Positions 9,574-20,480 are shown, numbered from the stretch's first letter. The stretch: 64,000 bases of DNA from Crocinitomicaceae bacterium (GCA_002709305.1 PAQM01000006.1:62001-126000), one strand, 5' to 3'. Notes: a model not told the origin generated them from the letters alone. A program made the numbers and translations.

Positions 9574-11424
9574 TTATTTTTTTCTATTTCTTTTCATCAT
9601 TGCTTCTTGTTGAGCTTTCTGCATTTTCTCTAGTCTTTCTTGAAATTTAGATTTCATTCCCTTCTTGTTATTAATAGAAGCATTAGCTTTTCGATTAGCC
9701 ATCTTTAATTTAATTTTATCTTCATCAACAAAAAACTTTTTAATTAAAATCATTATTAATATCGAAGTTAAAGTTGAAATAAAATAATAATATGATAAAC
9801 CCGAAGAATAATTATTAAAAAAGAATATCATCATAATAGGGAAGAAGTACATAATTATTTTCATGTTAGGCATTCCTGGTTGAGAAGGTTGTTGCATTTG
9901 ACTACTATTGAAATGTGAATAAATCAATGTTGTTATTGCCATCAATAATGTAAATAAACTAATATGGTCTCCATAAAAAGGAATATTTGGAATAGTAGCA
10001 ATTGAATCATATGAAGATAAATCTTCAGCCCATAAAAAAGATTTTTGTCGCAAATCAAATGTTGAAGGAAAAAATCTAAATACAGCAAGTAAAATTGGCA
10101 TTTGAATAAGCATTGGTATACACCCTGACAGAGGGCTGGCTCCTGATTCCCTATATAATGACATGGTTTCCATTTGCTTTTTCATCGCATCAGACTTATC
10201 AGGATACTTTTCATTTATAGCTTGAATTTCTGGTTTGAGAATTTTCATCTTTGCAGAAGATGTATACATTTTCCACTGAATAGGCATTAACATAAATTTA
10301 ATAATTAATGTAAGTATTAAAATAGCTATACCAATCCCCATTCCTGTTGATTTTAAAACATTAAAAATTGGTTGAACAGCATAAATATTAATCCAACGAA
10401 ATATCCCCCAACCATAATTCAAAACATCATCATAACCGTCATTATATGAAGTTAAAAGCTCATAGTCATTTGGACCAAAAAACCAATCCATACTATAAGT
10501 ATTATTATCTAAATTAGATAAATTGATAGTTGCAGTAGTAGAAAAATCTTTAAGATGAGTCCATTCTTTTGGATGATTTTCCTTATAAGTATTAATTATA
10601 AACTTTGCTTTATCAAACTCATTTTTAGGGTTAATAAATGATGAGAAATAACTTTGTTTAAAACTTATCCAATCTACTTTGTCTTCACTATCTAGATCAC
10701 CATCTGACATTTCATTTAACCAATCAAAACCTTCTTCTTTATATTTAAAACAAATTGTTGATACCCTTCTTTGCTCACTTAAAGAACGCTCTGTTTTTCT
10801 TAATGAAGCAGACCAATTAAAAAGAATATCATTAGATTTTAATTTATCTTCAAATCCATTTAAAGTAATCGAATAATCCAAGTTGTATTTATTCGGTTTT
10901 AATTCGTATGAAAATTCAATACTTTGCTTTTCTCCTTTTCTCAGTTCAAAAACAATAGTTGAATTATCAAAATATTTAACATTAAAAATCTCGTCGACTG
11001 TATTTAAATTTGAACCATCAATCATAGGAAGAATTAATCCATTTGAAGCATCACCCTTATTAAAGAAAATTAAAGGCTCAATATTTTTGTCGTTTTTCGC
11101 ATAATTTTTATATGTTTCAAATTCTTTTAATCTAACAGAAGATATTTGTCCCCCCATAGTGTTGAAGTCAATAATTAATTTATTATTTTCCATAGTAATA
11201 ATAGAATCCTTAACTTTTGGTCTATTATTTATAGTATCTTTTTTAAAAGTATCATTAGTAATAGATTCTACTGAAACATTATCATTAGTATCTTTCATTT
11301 CTATTACACTTGATTCTTTATCCTTTTCTTCTATTTTATTTTGATCAGAGGGTTTATTATAAATTGTAAAAACAGAAAGAATTAATCCAATTAAAATCAA
11401 TCCGATAAGAGTATTTTTATCCAT
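9574..11424 (-). CDS. yidC: Membrane protein insertase YidC
   Basis: A 616-residue inner-membrane insertase that helps fold and insert membrane proteins with or without SecYEG. A first membrane segment at residues 5-22 is followed by a linker rich in Asp, Ser and Thr and the large periplasmic domain (about 80-340). The conserved 60KD core follows (GIGIAILILTLIIKFMLMPI, then SGASPLSGCIPMLIQMPIL) with several membrane spans. The tail is very basic (MMKRNRKK), as in YidC proteins that contact ribosomes. It lies 10 bases after pyrG in the same direction, a pairing common in Bacteroidota. Confidence 0.96.
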   Translation of the reverse strand: MDKNTLIGLILIGLILSVFTIYNKPSDQNKIEEKDKESSVIEMKDTNDNVSVESITNDTFKKDTINNRPKVKDSIITMENNKLIIDFNTMGGQISSVRLKEFETYKNYAKNDKNIEPLIFFNKGDASNGLILPMIDGSNLNTVDEIFNVKYFDNSTIVFELRKGEKQSIEFSYELKPNKYNLDYSITLNGFEDKLKSNDILFNWSASLRKTERSLSEQRRVSTICFKYKEEGFDWLNEMSDGDLDSEDKVDWISFKQSYFSSFINPKNEFDKAKFIINTYKENHPKEWTHLKDFSTTATINLSNLDNNTYSMDWFFGPNDYELLTSYNDGYDDVLNYGWGIFRWINIYAVQPIFNVLKSTGMGIGIAILILTLIIKFMLMPIQWKMYTSSAKMKILKPEIQAINEKYPDKSDAMKKQMETMSLYRESGASPLSGCIPMLIQMPILLAVFRFFPSTFDLRQKSFLWAEDLSSYDSIATIPNIPFYGDHISLFTLLMAITTLIYSHFNSSQMQQPSQPGMPNMKIIMYFFPIMMIFFFNNYSSGLSYYYFISTLTSILIMILIKKFFVDEDKIKLKMANRKANASINNKKGMKSKFQERLEKMQKAQQEAMMKRNRKK

Positions 11425-11434
11425 TAGTATTATT

Positions 11435-13072
<1,638 letters not shown>

Positions 13073-13082
13073 CTACGGGATA

Positions 13083-13090
13083 CAAATTTA
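13083..13090 (-). promoter_or_regulatory. -7 box of the pyrG-yidC operon
   Basis: TAAATTTG on the minus strand matches TAnnTTTG and is 22 bases from the pyrG ATG. I found no TTG at the expected upstream spacing, so the site is only half supported. Confidence 0.4.
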
Positions 13091-13187
13091 TAAGATATCT
13101 AATATTTTGAATATAAAAAAACAAAATAATTTCAACGGATTACTAACAATTAAAAATAACAACTTAATAGTTTAAAGTAAGAGCTAT

Positions 13188-14012
13188 TTAATTTATTGAA
13201 ATATTTGTTTTGTTTAACTTGATTAATCTCCTCTTATATAAATTACCTATTGCTTGTTTAAAAGTTTTTTTACTTATACCAAGAATTTCACGAATGTCTT
13301 CAGGACTACTTTTATCTGTTAAATTTATTGTTTTATTTTTTTTTAATAAATCAAGAATTTTTTCTGCTGTTGGTTTAATTTTTTCATAACCAGACATATT
13401 TAAACGAATATCTATTTTCCCATCTTTACGAATATTTGAAACATACCCCTTAATTATATCACCTCTTTTTATTTCTTTACTAATATCATTCCTGAAAATC
13501 AGGCCTCCATATTTATTATTAACAATAGTTTTGACCCCTAAATCAGTATTTTCACAGATCAATAAATCAACTTTCATTTCAGGTTTTAATTGATCAGTAC
13601 ATTTTCTTAAATATTTATTTATACGAGTAGAACCAACAACACGGTCAGTTTTTTCATCAAGAAATAAATAAGTTAAATAAAAACGTCCAACTTCAAGTTT
13701 TAAGTTTTGTTCTTTAAAAGGAATCATTAATTCCTTTTCTAATCCCCAATCAACAAATGCACCAAAATTTGTAATTGAAGTTGTTCTTAAATATGCAAAA
13801 CCATTCATTTTAATAAATGGGTCTTCTGTAGTTGCAACAATACGATCTTCAGAATCTCTATAAACAAAAACATTTATTTTTTCATTTATATACATTGTGT
13901 CATCAAGGTATTTATTAGGCAACAACACCTCATTACCTTGATTATCAGATAAATAAGCGCCTACTGAAGTGAATCTAAGTATAGTCAGATTGTTATATTC
14001 ACCTACTTTCAT
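13188..14012 (-). CDS. cvfB: CvfB/YitL-family S1 RNA-binding protein
   Basis: A 274-residue protein with serial S1-like domains. The opening MKVGEYNNLTILRF is followed by LRTTSITNFGAFVDWGLEKE, the strongest S1 motif. A third S1 unit (KRGDIIKGYVSNIRKDGKID) and a C-terminal winged-helix region (ILGISKKTFKQAIGNLYKRR) come after it. This is the CvfB layout known from Firmicutes, where the protein binds RNA and affects virulence-related expression. It starts six bases after the universal stress protein gene, suggesting one transcript. It has no export signal. Confidence 0.88.
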   Translation of the reverse strand: MKVGEYNNLTILRFTSVGAYLSDNQGNEVLLPNKYLDDTMYINEKINVFVYRDSEDRIVATTEDPFIKMNGFAYLRTTSITNFGAFVDWGLEKELMIPFKEQNLKLEVGRFYLTYLFLDEKTDRVVGSTRINKYLRKCTDQLKPEMKVDLLICENTDLGVKTIVNNKYGGLIFRNDISKEIKRGDIIKGYVSNIRKDGKIDIRLNMSGYEKIKPTAEKILDLLKKNKTINLTDKSSPEDIREILGISKKTFKQAIGNLYKRRLIKLNKTNISIN

Positions 14013-14018
14013 TAATTA

Positions 14019-14825
14019 TTAAAAATAAAGTGAAGAAGCTAATTTAGAGTTCATAATTAAAACAGGAAGATCTAATTTATTTGTAATTAAATCTTGAGCA
14101 AATCTATCAAATTGAGGCAATAAACTTTCAGAATGGTACGCAATAGCAATTAATCCTCCATTATTTTCTTTGATATAATTAATAATTTTTTTACCGTAAC
14201 TCCCGCTTGAAGGTAAAAATTTAATTTTAGCATTAATTGATCTTTCTTCATATTCCTTACTAACGATACCCATTCTTATTTTAATTCTTCCATTAAGAAT
14301 TTCATCATTTTGTTTTTCAGCAAGAACATGAATTTTAGAATTAAAAATATTAGACATATCTCCAGCAATTGAAACGACCTGTAAGCTTTCTTTTGTTAAA
14401 TCAACAGGAATAATAATATTTTCAATTTCTTCAATTTTCGTTTCCTTTTGGACAACAAGAAAAGGTATTTCTGTACTTGTAATAAGTTTCATTGCATAAG
14501 AACCGTACAATCTTTGAAAACCTTTCATTCCATGAGTACCCATTATTATAAGTTGAGCTTTATATTCTTTGATTACTTTCTCTAAATCGGTAAAAAGATC
14601 TCCAACTTTAACAGAAGTAGACAATTGAACACCAGAAGGTACATTGGTGTTTGCTTTTAAAGATTCAAAATCTTTAGAACTCTCTTCTGCTTTATTTTTA
14701 TCATTTGCAAAATGAATTAAACGTATTTCTACAGAAACATGTTTAGCTAAAAATAATGCATATTTCAATGCTTTCTCACTAGCAGATGTAAAATCATATA
14801 GAACAACGTATAAATTCTTACCCAT
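14019..14825 (-). CDS. Universal stress protein with two Usp domains
   Basis: A 268-residue cytosolic protein. The first domain (residues 1-130) has YVVLYDFTSASEKALKYAL at its start and the ATP-site pattern IIMGTHGMKGFQRLYGSYA near its end (G-2x-G-9x-G/S). The second domain (about 135-268) opens IIIPVDLTKESLQ but has lost the clear glycine motif, as usual in tandem Usp proteins. Such proteins accumulate under stress and growth arrest. It is upstream of cvfB, six bases apart. Confidence 0.88.
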   Translation of the reverse strand: MGKNLYVVLYDFTSASEKALKYALFLAKHVSVEIRLIHFANDKNKAEESSKDFESLKANTNVPSGVQLSTSVKVGDLFTDLEKVIKEYKAQLIIMGTHGMKGFQRLYGSYAMKLITSTEIPFLVVQKETKIEEIENIIIPVDLTKESLQVVSIAGDMSNIFNSKIHVLAEKQNDEILNGRIKIRMGIVSKEYEERSINAKIKFLPSSGSYGKKIINYIKENNGGLIAIAYHSESLLPQFDRFAQDLITNKLDLPVLIMNSKLASSLYF

Positions 14826-15006
14826 AAATAAAAACTTTTATTAAATATAAAATATATTACTGTTAAATGTTAAACAACAACATAATAATGATTATTTAAT
14901 ATATTATAATGAGTATTTCAGCATTCAATATGAATAATTTATTATCATCACCTATGACTTTTTTCTGTTTAACATGCTCATAATTAGCGGTTAATGGAGT
15001 TTTATG

Positions 15007-15942
15007 TCAATTAGGAGTATTAGAATCTTCTGGATTTAACCACTTTAACTTAACTTTTTTACGCTCTAATTTACCTGTTTTCTTATTCATTATATAGATA
15101 TATTTTTTATCTGAATTATTAGATTTATTAACCCCTATAATATCTTCATTTAATGTCCATTTTCCTTTATTAAAAGTAAAACCATCGTAAGACATGTCAG
15201 GAACATAGAATGATCTAAATTTACTTAAGCCTGGTGATTCAGGAGATAAATGGTCAAATATTATTCTATTGGGATTTTCTTCATATTTAAGAGACATTGA
15301 AGTTTTTTTAGAATGCTCAAATAGTACACGATTTTTTGTTTTTTTACCACATTTAAAAATAGGGCTACCTAACCTAACATTTTTACCATTAAAATAAATA
15401 ACATCAATAATTTTCATTTGGCTTATTGGTGTATAATAATCCCAACCAAGAATAGTGTAATAATTTTTAATGCCCTTTTTAACAGGTATTATTTTGTAAT
15501 ATAATGCTCCATACCAATTATCATTACTAATAACTCCTTTAGGTATAGGTGATAGGGGAAGGCTATTATCTTTTAATTCTGTTAGATGTAGTTTTTTTCT
15601 TCTTTTATCTGTGTGAATAACAAATGCAGTATAAATTTGATCTAAATCATCTTTTTCAACATTCCAATTAATAATTCTTATTTGATTATCTGGACTATTA
15701 ACAAACCCAATAGTAGTTAATTTTAAAAAAGGATAAGATAAAGCTTCTTTATATTTAAGAACTCTACGCATTTCAGTTTTCAATAATTCATTTCTTTTGA
15801 TTTTTTCATCATTGTTTTTTGCTAATCTCAAATCTGTAAGTAATTTTTCAAGTTTTTTTTCTTCAGAAATCATATCAATCTCTTGACTAAATAGAGGATA
15901 GCTTATAACTATAAATAGAATTAAAAAATATATTTGTCTCAT
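15007..15942 (-). CDS. Secreted conserved hypothetical protein
   Basis: The product is about 311 residues when started at the ATG ending at 15942, which gives the signal peptide MRQIYFLILFIVISYPLFSQ. A longer frame opens at 15990, but that codon lies inside the -7 box of a well-matched promoter, so the internal start is preferred. After the signal come a helical region (KKLEKLLTDLRLAKNNDE), a beta-rich middle with GALYYKIIPVKKG and YYTILGWDYYT, and a basic C-terminus. Proteins of this type occur in Flavobacteriales, but I know of no function. It stands alone between usp and rpe. Confidence 0.75.
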   Translation of the reverse strand: MRQIYFLILFIVISYPLFSQEIDMISEEKKLEKLLTDLRLAKNNDEKIKRNELLKTEMRRVLKYKEALSYPFLKLTTIGFVNSPDNQIRIINWNVEKDDLDQIYTAFVIHTDKRRKKLHLTELKDNSLPLSPIPKGVISNDNWYGALYYKIIPVKKGIKNYYTILGWDYYTPISQMKIIDVIYFNGKNVRLGSPIFKCGKKTKNRVLFEHSKKTSMSLKYEENPNRIIFDHLSPESPGLSKFRSFYVPDMSYDGFTFNKGKWTLNEDIIGVNKSNNSDKKYIYIMNKKTGKLERKKVKLKWLNPEDSNTPN

Positions 15943-15987
15943 ATATAAATTAACGAAGATATTATATAATATATTTTGCATAAACAG

Positions 15988-16018
15988 CAAATATAATTAA
16001 TTGATTATGAGCTATCAA
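15988..16018 (-). promoter_or_regulatory. Bacteroidota-type promoter of the secreted protein at 15942
   Basis: Minus-strand TTG (16016-16018), 20 bases, then TATATTTG (15988-15995) is a full match to the phylum's promoter pattern. The TTG overlaps the rpe stop region. The predicted start of transcription is near 15981, leaving a leader of about 40 bases before the ATG at 15942. Confidence 0.62.
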
Positions 16019-16665
16019 ACTGACTTTAAATCAACTATAGTCTGAACAGGATCCTTAGAATTAAAAACATGGCTTCCGGCTACAAGTACATCTGCTCCAG
16101 ATTTAATTAAACTGGGTGCATTTTTATTATTTACTCCTCCATCTACTTCAATAATTGCTTTTGATGACTTTCTTTGAATTAAATCTTTTGTTTGTTTTAC
16201 TTTCAATAATGAATTATTAATAAATTTCTGGCCACCGAAACCTGGATTTACAGACATTATTAAAACCATATCTATATCATTAATTAAATCTTCTAAAACC
16301 ATCACATTTGTATGTGAATTCAGTGCAACTGATGCTTTCATACCTTTTGATTTAATTAGTTCAATTGTTCTGTGAAGATGAGTACACGCTTCATAATGAA
16401 CTGTTAAAATCTCTGCTCCACAATTATGAAAATCTTCTATATATTGATCTGGATTAGTTATCATAAGATGAACATCCAAAGGTTTTTTAGCATGTTTTTT
16501 AATTACTTCTAAAACTGGAAAACCAAATGATATATTTGGGACAAAAACACCATCCATAATATCAATATGGAGCCAATCAGCTTTTGAAGAGTTTAATAAT
16601 TCAACATCTCTTTGAATATTAGCAAAATCACATGATAGTATAGAAGGGGATATTAAATGAGACAT
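16015..16665 (-). CDS. rpe: Ribulose-phosphate 3-epimerase
   Basis: A 216-residue TIM-barrel enzyme interconverting ribulose 5-phosphate and xylulose 5-phosphate in the pentose phosphate pathway. Diagnostic segments are SPSILSCDF near the start, WLHIDIMDGVFVPNISFG with the metal-binding His and Asp, MSVNPGFGGQKF, and EVDGGVNNKN. Length and order are normal. Confidence 0.96.
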   Translation of the reverse strand: MSHLISPSILSCDFANIQRDVELLNSSKADWLHIDIMDGVFVPNISFGFPVLEVIKKHAKKPLDVHLMITNPDQYIEDFHNCGAEILTVHYEACTHLHRTIELIKSKGMKASVALNSHTNVMVLEDLINDIDMVLIMSVNPGFGGQKFINNSLLKVKQTKDLIQRKSSKAIIEVDGGVNNKNAPSLIKSGADVLVAGSHVFNSKDPVQTIVDLKSV

Positions 16666-16704
16666 ATTTTTATGTTGTTATTTATAAAGTTATAAATTCT
16701 TGTA

Positions 16705-18291
16705 TTATAATTCATTCATTATTTTAATATATTCATCATCACGTGAATATATATCAATATAATTCGCTATATTATTTTTTATTCTTGATACAGTTTGATA
16801 TTCAACAAAAACAGGAATAGGGGACAGCAGCTTAATTTCATGATTCAGTCCTCTTTTCAATATTGAATCTAGAGAATCAATATATGTATTATATCTCCAT
16901 CCTCTTTTATCATTACTAAGTATTTCTTTTGCTAATTCAATTGGATTTTCTGTTCTCATACAACCATGAGAATATGAACGAACATAAGTATTAAATAAAT
17001 ATTTAGATGGTGTATCATGAAAATAAACTGAGTACTTATTATAAAAATCAAACTTCACTATACCTAAACTATTAGTAAAGCCTGGCTTTTGCCTAACTTT
17101 AAAAGGGAAGGTGTTTTCGTATATTTTAGTCCAATCAACAGAATCAGCACTTACTTCATTTTTGTTTTTAAACAACTCATAATTATGAGTTTTTAGGTAT
17201 GAGCTATCTCTTTTTATGTTAGGAAGTATTTCTTTACTAGAAATAGAATAAGGTACATTCCAAAATGGATAAAAAACAATTTTCCTAAGCTTTGATTCTA
17301 ATTCTGGTGTCTGAGTTTCAATCTTACCAACAATTATCTTGTGTTCACTTTTAATTTTACCATCTACGTAATAACGTAATTTATACTCTGGTATATTAAT
17401 ATGTATATATTTATCTGGTCTATTTTCCCTATCCCTTATTTTATCCATTGCTAAAAGTATTCTCTCTACTTTTCTAAGAGTACTTTCATTTAAAGCCATA
17501 CAAGTATATTTTCCAATTACACCATCAGGCTTAAGATTATTATCTTTTTGAAATTTAATTAATGATTCCAAAAATATTGAACTATCATTATCTAACTCAG
17601 AGAAATAACCTTTTGATATTAATGCTTTTTTCGTTTGATTTAATGTCTGAATGGTATCATACTTAATTGATTTAACATTAAATGTACTTGTATCTAAAGA
17701 ATTAGAATCAAGTAATTTTATCAAGCCCGCACCAATGATTCTATATGTACTATCATTTGGGCCATATTTTAAAAATTGAGGTCTTAAGTCAAGATTAAAA
17801 TTAAACTGAATAAGTGAATCCAATTTATGATAGGGTATAATTTTTTTATTTTTTTTTATTTTATTTTTATAATCTACAAAGCCGTACTTTAAATCACTTA
17901 TAATTTGAGCTAAAGCAAGGGTTAAATTTATTTCATCTTGAATATGATTATCTGTTTTATTTAAATATTTTCTCCCTAATGGAATTGACAATAATAACGG
18001 TTTACTCAATGTTTTCTTTATTAAAAAACCCTCTTTAGTAATTGTAGAATCATTAATCCAACGAGGCAAATAATCTCTTTTGGAATAATAATCATGAAGA
18101 TATTTAAATGTAGAATCTGGTAATCCCATCTTATTTATATAACTTCTAGAAATTGCTATTTTCATTTTATCAGAAACACTTATATCTCTTATTTCAAAGG
18201 GAAGTAACGCAGGTTCTTTAGTCGAGCAACCAAAAACTAATGATAATAGAATTATATATAATAATAATCTAGACAAATAATATAGTTTCAA
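16705..18291 (-). CDS. L,D-transpeptidase lipoprotein (YcbB/LdtD type)
   Basis: A 528-residue envelope enzyme forming 3-3 crosslinks in peptidoglycan or attaching to it. It has a lipobox (LSLVFGC, Cys 22), a substrate-domain region with many helices, and a peptidoglycan-binding-like segment near 240-270 (FQKDNNLKPDGVIGKYT). The YkuD catalytic domain starts near 295 (YIHINIPEYKLRYYVDG) and carries SHGCMR at 441-446 with catalytic Cys 444. WNVPYSIS near 344 is also typical of the YcbB group. It is divergent from the rhomboid gene with 43 bases between them. Confidence 0.91.
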   Translation of the reverse strand: MKLYYLSRLLLYIILLSLVFGCSTKEPALLPFEIRDISVSDKMKIAISRSYINKMGLPDSTFKYLHDYYSKRDYLPRWINDSTITKEGFLIKKTLSKPLLLSIPLGRKYLNKTDNHIQDEINLTLALAQIISDLKYGFVDYKNKIKKNKKIIPYHKLDSLIQFNFNLDLRPQFLKYGPNDSTYRIIGAGLIKLLDSNSLDTSTFNVKSIKYDTIQTLNQTKKALISKGYFSELDNDSSIFLESLIKFQKDNNLKPDGVIGKYTCMALNESTLRKVERILLAMDKIRDRENRPDKYIHINIPEYKLRYYVDGKIKSEHKIIVGKIETQTPELESKLRKIVFYPFWNVPYSISSKEILPNIKRDSSYLKTHNYELFKNKNEVSADSVDWTKIYENTFPFKVRQKPGFTNSLGIVKFDFYNKYSVYFHDTPSKYLFNTYVRSYSHGCMRTENPIELAKEILSNDKRGWRYNTYIDSLDSILKRGLNHEIKLLSPIPVFVEYQTVSRIKNNIANYIDIYSRDDEYIKIMNEL

Positions 18292-18334
18292 ATAATTAAA
18301 TTAGTTTGTTAATAGCTAATATAAAACAATTAAA

Positions 18335-18964
18335 ATGACAATCAGTATAATTAATATCATATTAATAATAACAACTATCATATCTATCATTGGATTTAAT
18401 AATAAATCATTAATAAATAGAATGATATTTATACCATATGACATAAAAAATAATTCAAATTATTCTCGATTTTTTACTCATATGTTAATTCATGCTGATT
18501 ATGGTCATTTATTATTTAATATGATTTCTTTATATTATTTGGGAAATAGTTTATTAAATTTTCCCGGAGGTTTAATATATGAATATGGTAATTCTATTGG
18601 ACAATTACATTTTTTGTTTTTGTATTTATTAGGAGGATTATTTGCATCATGTATACCTTTTGAAAGAAATAAAGATAATCCGAATTACGCTTCTTTAGGT
18701 GCATCAGGTGCAGTCTCAGCAATAATTTTTGCTTCAATAATTTGGAATCCTAGTATGAAGCTTAATATAATGTTTATACCAATTGATATACCTGCATATA
18801 TATTCGGTCCCTTATATTTATTTTATGAGTTTTATCAAGACAAAAAAAATAATACAGGTATTGCTCATGATGCTCATATTGGAGGATCTATTTTTGGTAT
18901 AATTTACATTTTAATCATTAATATTGATAAAGGTTTAGAATTCATTAATTATTTCTTTCAATAA
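18335..18964 (+). CDS. Rhomboid-family intramembrane serine protease
   Basis: A 209-residue membrane protein with about six spans. The rhomboid signatures are HADYGHLLFNM (residues 53-63), GASGA at 122-126 with the nucleophile Ser 124, and AHIGG with catalytic His 181. It has no extra cytosolic domain. It cleaves membrane helices; the substrates are unknown. The next gene starts one base after the stop, so the two are probably one transcript. Confidence 0.92.
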   Translation: MTISIINIILIITTIISIIGFNNKSLINRMIFIPYDIKNNSNYSRFFTHMLIHADYGHLLFNMISLYYLGNSLLNFPGGLIYEYGNSIGQLHFLFLYLLGGLFASCIPFERNKDNPNYASLGASGAVSAIIFASIIWNPSMKLNIMFIPIDIPAYIFGPLYLFYEFYQDKKNNTGIAHDAHIGGSIFGIIYILIINIDKGLEFINYFFQ

Positions 18965-18965
18965 G

Positions 18966-19805
18966 ATGTTGTATATAAATCAAAATGATTCTGTAATTGA
19001 AAATAATGGGCCTGTTATTAACTCCGGAAATAGGGGTTATTTATATGGTGATGGGGTATTTGAGACAATCAGAATTATTAATGGGAAATTAATCAACTTA
19101 GAAAATCATATAAATCGCATGTTGGAAGGTGCTAAAGCAATATTTATGGACATTCCAAAATCTTATAACACATCTTTTTTTGAACACCGTATAAATCACC
19201 TTATAATTAAATCTAATATTAAAGAAGGAGGGAAGTGTAGGATTTCTCTTGATAGAGTAAATGGAGGTACCTACCTTCCAGAATCAAATGAAATTGATTT
19301 TTTTATTGAGGTATATCCTATTAACGAAAATAAATTTATTCTTAACTCCAAAGGATTTGAAATAGACTTATTTATGGACCATCAAAAAACCATAACAAGC
19401 TTATCCAATTTTAAAACTAAGAATGGATTAACTTATATACTAGGGGCAATTCAAGCTAAAAAAAAAGGCTTAGATGACTTACTAATCATGAATAATAAAG
19501 GAAACATAATTGAATCAACTAATTCAAATTTATTTATTGTTAGTAATGGTGTATTGTATACACCAAGTTTAGATGATGGATGCTTAGCTGGAACGATGAG
19601 AATGCAAATAATAAATATTGCTATTTCTAATGGAATTAAGGTATATGAATGTAATATAATGTCACAAAATTTATTAGTGGCAGATGAAATATTTTTGACA
19701 AACTCAATAAAAGGTATAATATGGGTTAGTAGTTATAGAACAAAAAGATACTTTAATAATACTTCAAAAAAATTAATTGATTTATTAAACCGAAAACTAA
19801 TTTAA
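18966..19805 (+). CDS. Class IV aminotransferase, probably 4-amino-4-deoxychorismate lyase
   Basis: A 279-residue PLP enzyme of fold type IV. YGDGVFETIRI near residue 28 is the opening signature, KTKNGLTYILG holds the likely Schiff-base lysine, and IIESTNSNLFIV and LAGTMRMQII line the cofactor and product site. ADC lyase (pabC) makes p-aminobenzoate for folate, whereas branched-chain or D-amino acid aminotransferases share the same fold. Length and the single-copy setting favour ADC lyase, but the substrate is not certain. It lies one base after the rhomboid gene. Confidence 0.8.
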   Translation: MLYINQNDSVIENNGPVINSGNRGYLYGDGVFETIRIINGKLINLENHINRMLEGAKAIFMDIPKSYNTSFFEHRINHLIIKSNIKEGGKCRISLDRVNGGTYLPESNEIDFFIEVYPINENKFILNSKGFEIDLFMDHQKTITSLSNFKTKNGLTYILGAIQAKKKGLDDLLIMNNKGNIIESTNSNLFIVSNGVLYTPSLDDGCLAGTMRMQIINIAISNGIKVYECNIMSQNLLVADEIFLTNSIKGIIWVSSYRTKRYFNNTSKKLIDLLNRKLI

Positions 19806-19811
19806 TTTTAG

Positions 19812-19838
19812 TGTAAATTATTTTTTTTGTAATTTACA
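19812..19838. repeat. Inverted repeat upstream of the cysteine-repeat lipoprotein
   Basis: Arms TGTAAATTA (19812-19820) and TAATTTACA (19830-19838) are perfectly complementary around a nine-base T-rich loop. The repeat lies between the aminotransferase stop and the lipoprotein start, ending 28 bases before the ATG. It is not followed by a T-run, so it does not look like a plus-strand terminator. An operator for a metal- or redox-responsive regulator is possible. Confidence 0.4.
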
Positions 19839-19866
19839 AGCACAATACAACCTAATTAATTACAAA

Positions 19867-20226
19867 ATGGAAAAATTATATAAAATTAATTTTTTGAAAA
19901 ACTTTCTTTTTCTCTTATTAATTTCAGCTTTAGTAAGTTGTAATTCAAATAGTCATGATTCAGAATCACATAATCATGAAGATGTTAAAAAGGAATGTTG
20001 CTCAAAAGACAAAGAGAAGTCTTGTTCTAAGGAAGAAGAAAAATCTTGTTCGAAAGATAAAAAGGAATGTTGCTCAAAGGACAAGGAGGAGTCTTGTTCT
20101 AAGGATAAAAAGAAGTGTGATCTTTCAGAATGCGCAAAAATGACAAAAGAGGAATGCGCAAAAGTATGCGAAGAAAATAAATGTACTGATAAAGAAAAAG
20201 AAGCATGCATTTCTAAAACATCTTAA
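19867..20226 (+). CDS. Cysteine-repeat lipoprotein, possible metal-binding protein
   Basis: A 119-residue protein with a lipobox (ISALVSC, Cys 25). The mature part has a short His cluster (HDSESHNH) and then about five 8-residue units of the form (C/S)CSKDKE(K/E). After these come CDLSEC, EECAKVC, KC and AC. Apart from the lipidated residue I count 13 cysteines in about 94 residues, with many Lys and Glu between them. This composition recalls metallothionein-like or metal-sequestering proteins. I recognise no named family, and disulfide crosslinking is the main alternative. A strong terminator follows. Confidence 0.75.
   Translation: MEKLYKINFLKNFLFLLLISALVSCNSNSHDSESHNHEDVKKECCSKDKEKSCSKEEEKSCSKDKKECCSKDKEESCSKDKKKCDLSECAKMTKEECAKVCEENKCTDKEKEACISKTS
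19987..20106 (+). repeat. Imperfect 72-base tandem repeat inside the cysteine-rich lipoprotein gene
   Basis: The block beginning AAAAAGGAATGTTGCTCAAA at 19987 recurs at 20059 with few changes over about 47 bases, giving a 72-base (24-codon) period. Shorter 24-base units (TCTTGTTCTAAGGA and TCTTGTTCGAAAGA) lie within it. The gene therefore grew by internal duplication, and the repeat number could vary between strains. Confidence 0.75.
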
Positions 20227-20253
20227 TATAAGAGAGAATAATTTATTGAAAAT

Positions 20254-20286
20254 AAAAAGAGCCTTTTTTTAGGGCTCTTTTTTTTT
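20254..20286 (+). terminator. Rho-independent terminator after the cysteine-rich lipoprotein gene
   Basis: A 10-base stem, AAAAAGAGCC (20254-20263) and GGCTCTTTTT (20273-20282), encloses a nine-base loop and is followed by more T residues. It is 27 bases after the stop codon. Confidence 0.85.
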
Positions 20287-20463
20287 ATGAGTAGAAATTA
20301 CAACGTAAATAGTTTATGGGATAAGTACGTAATTCATTTTAAAATAATAATTATAGTTTATATAAAATAAATTTAAATATTATTTCTTACAACTAACACA
20401 AATGTCTTATAATTAATATTATGTTAAATAGGAATTATTACAATGTTATTAAAGAATATATTA

Positions 20464-20480
20464 AGTATTTTTGAAATACT
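20464..20480 (+). promoter_or_regulatory. -7 box embedded in a hairpin directly before the start at 20481
   Basis: TATTTTTG (20466-20473) matches TAnnTTTG. The same bases form a perfect stem AGTATTT-TTG-AAATACT (20464-20480) ending exactly at the ATG. The box leaves only seven bases before the start codon, which would give a leaderless or nearly leaderless transcript. A clear TTG at the expected upstream spacing is absent. Confidence 0.35.

Noticed and set aside
15943-15990. Upstream start at 15990 for the secreted protein
   Set aside because: It falls inside the -7 box of a full promoter match.
19974-20210. Minus-strand 78-codon frame opposite the cysteine-rich lipoprotein
   Set aside because: Its repeats (SFEQD) are the mirror of the tandem repeat; it has no own signals.
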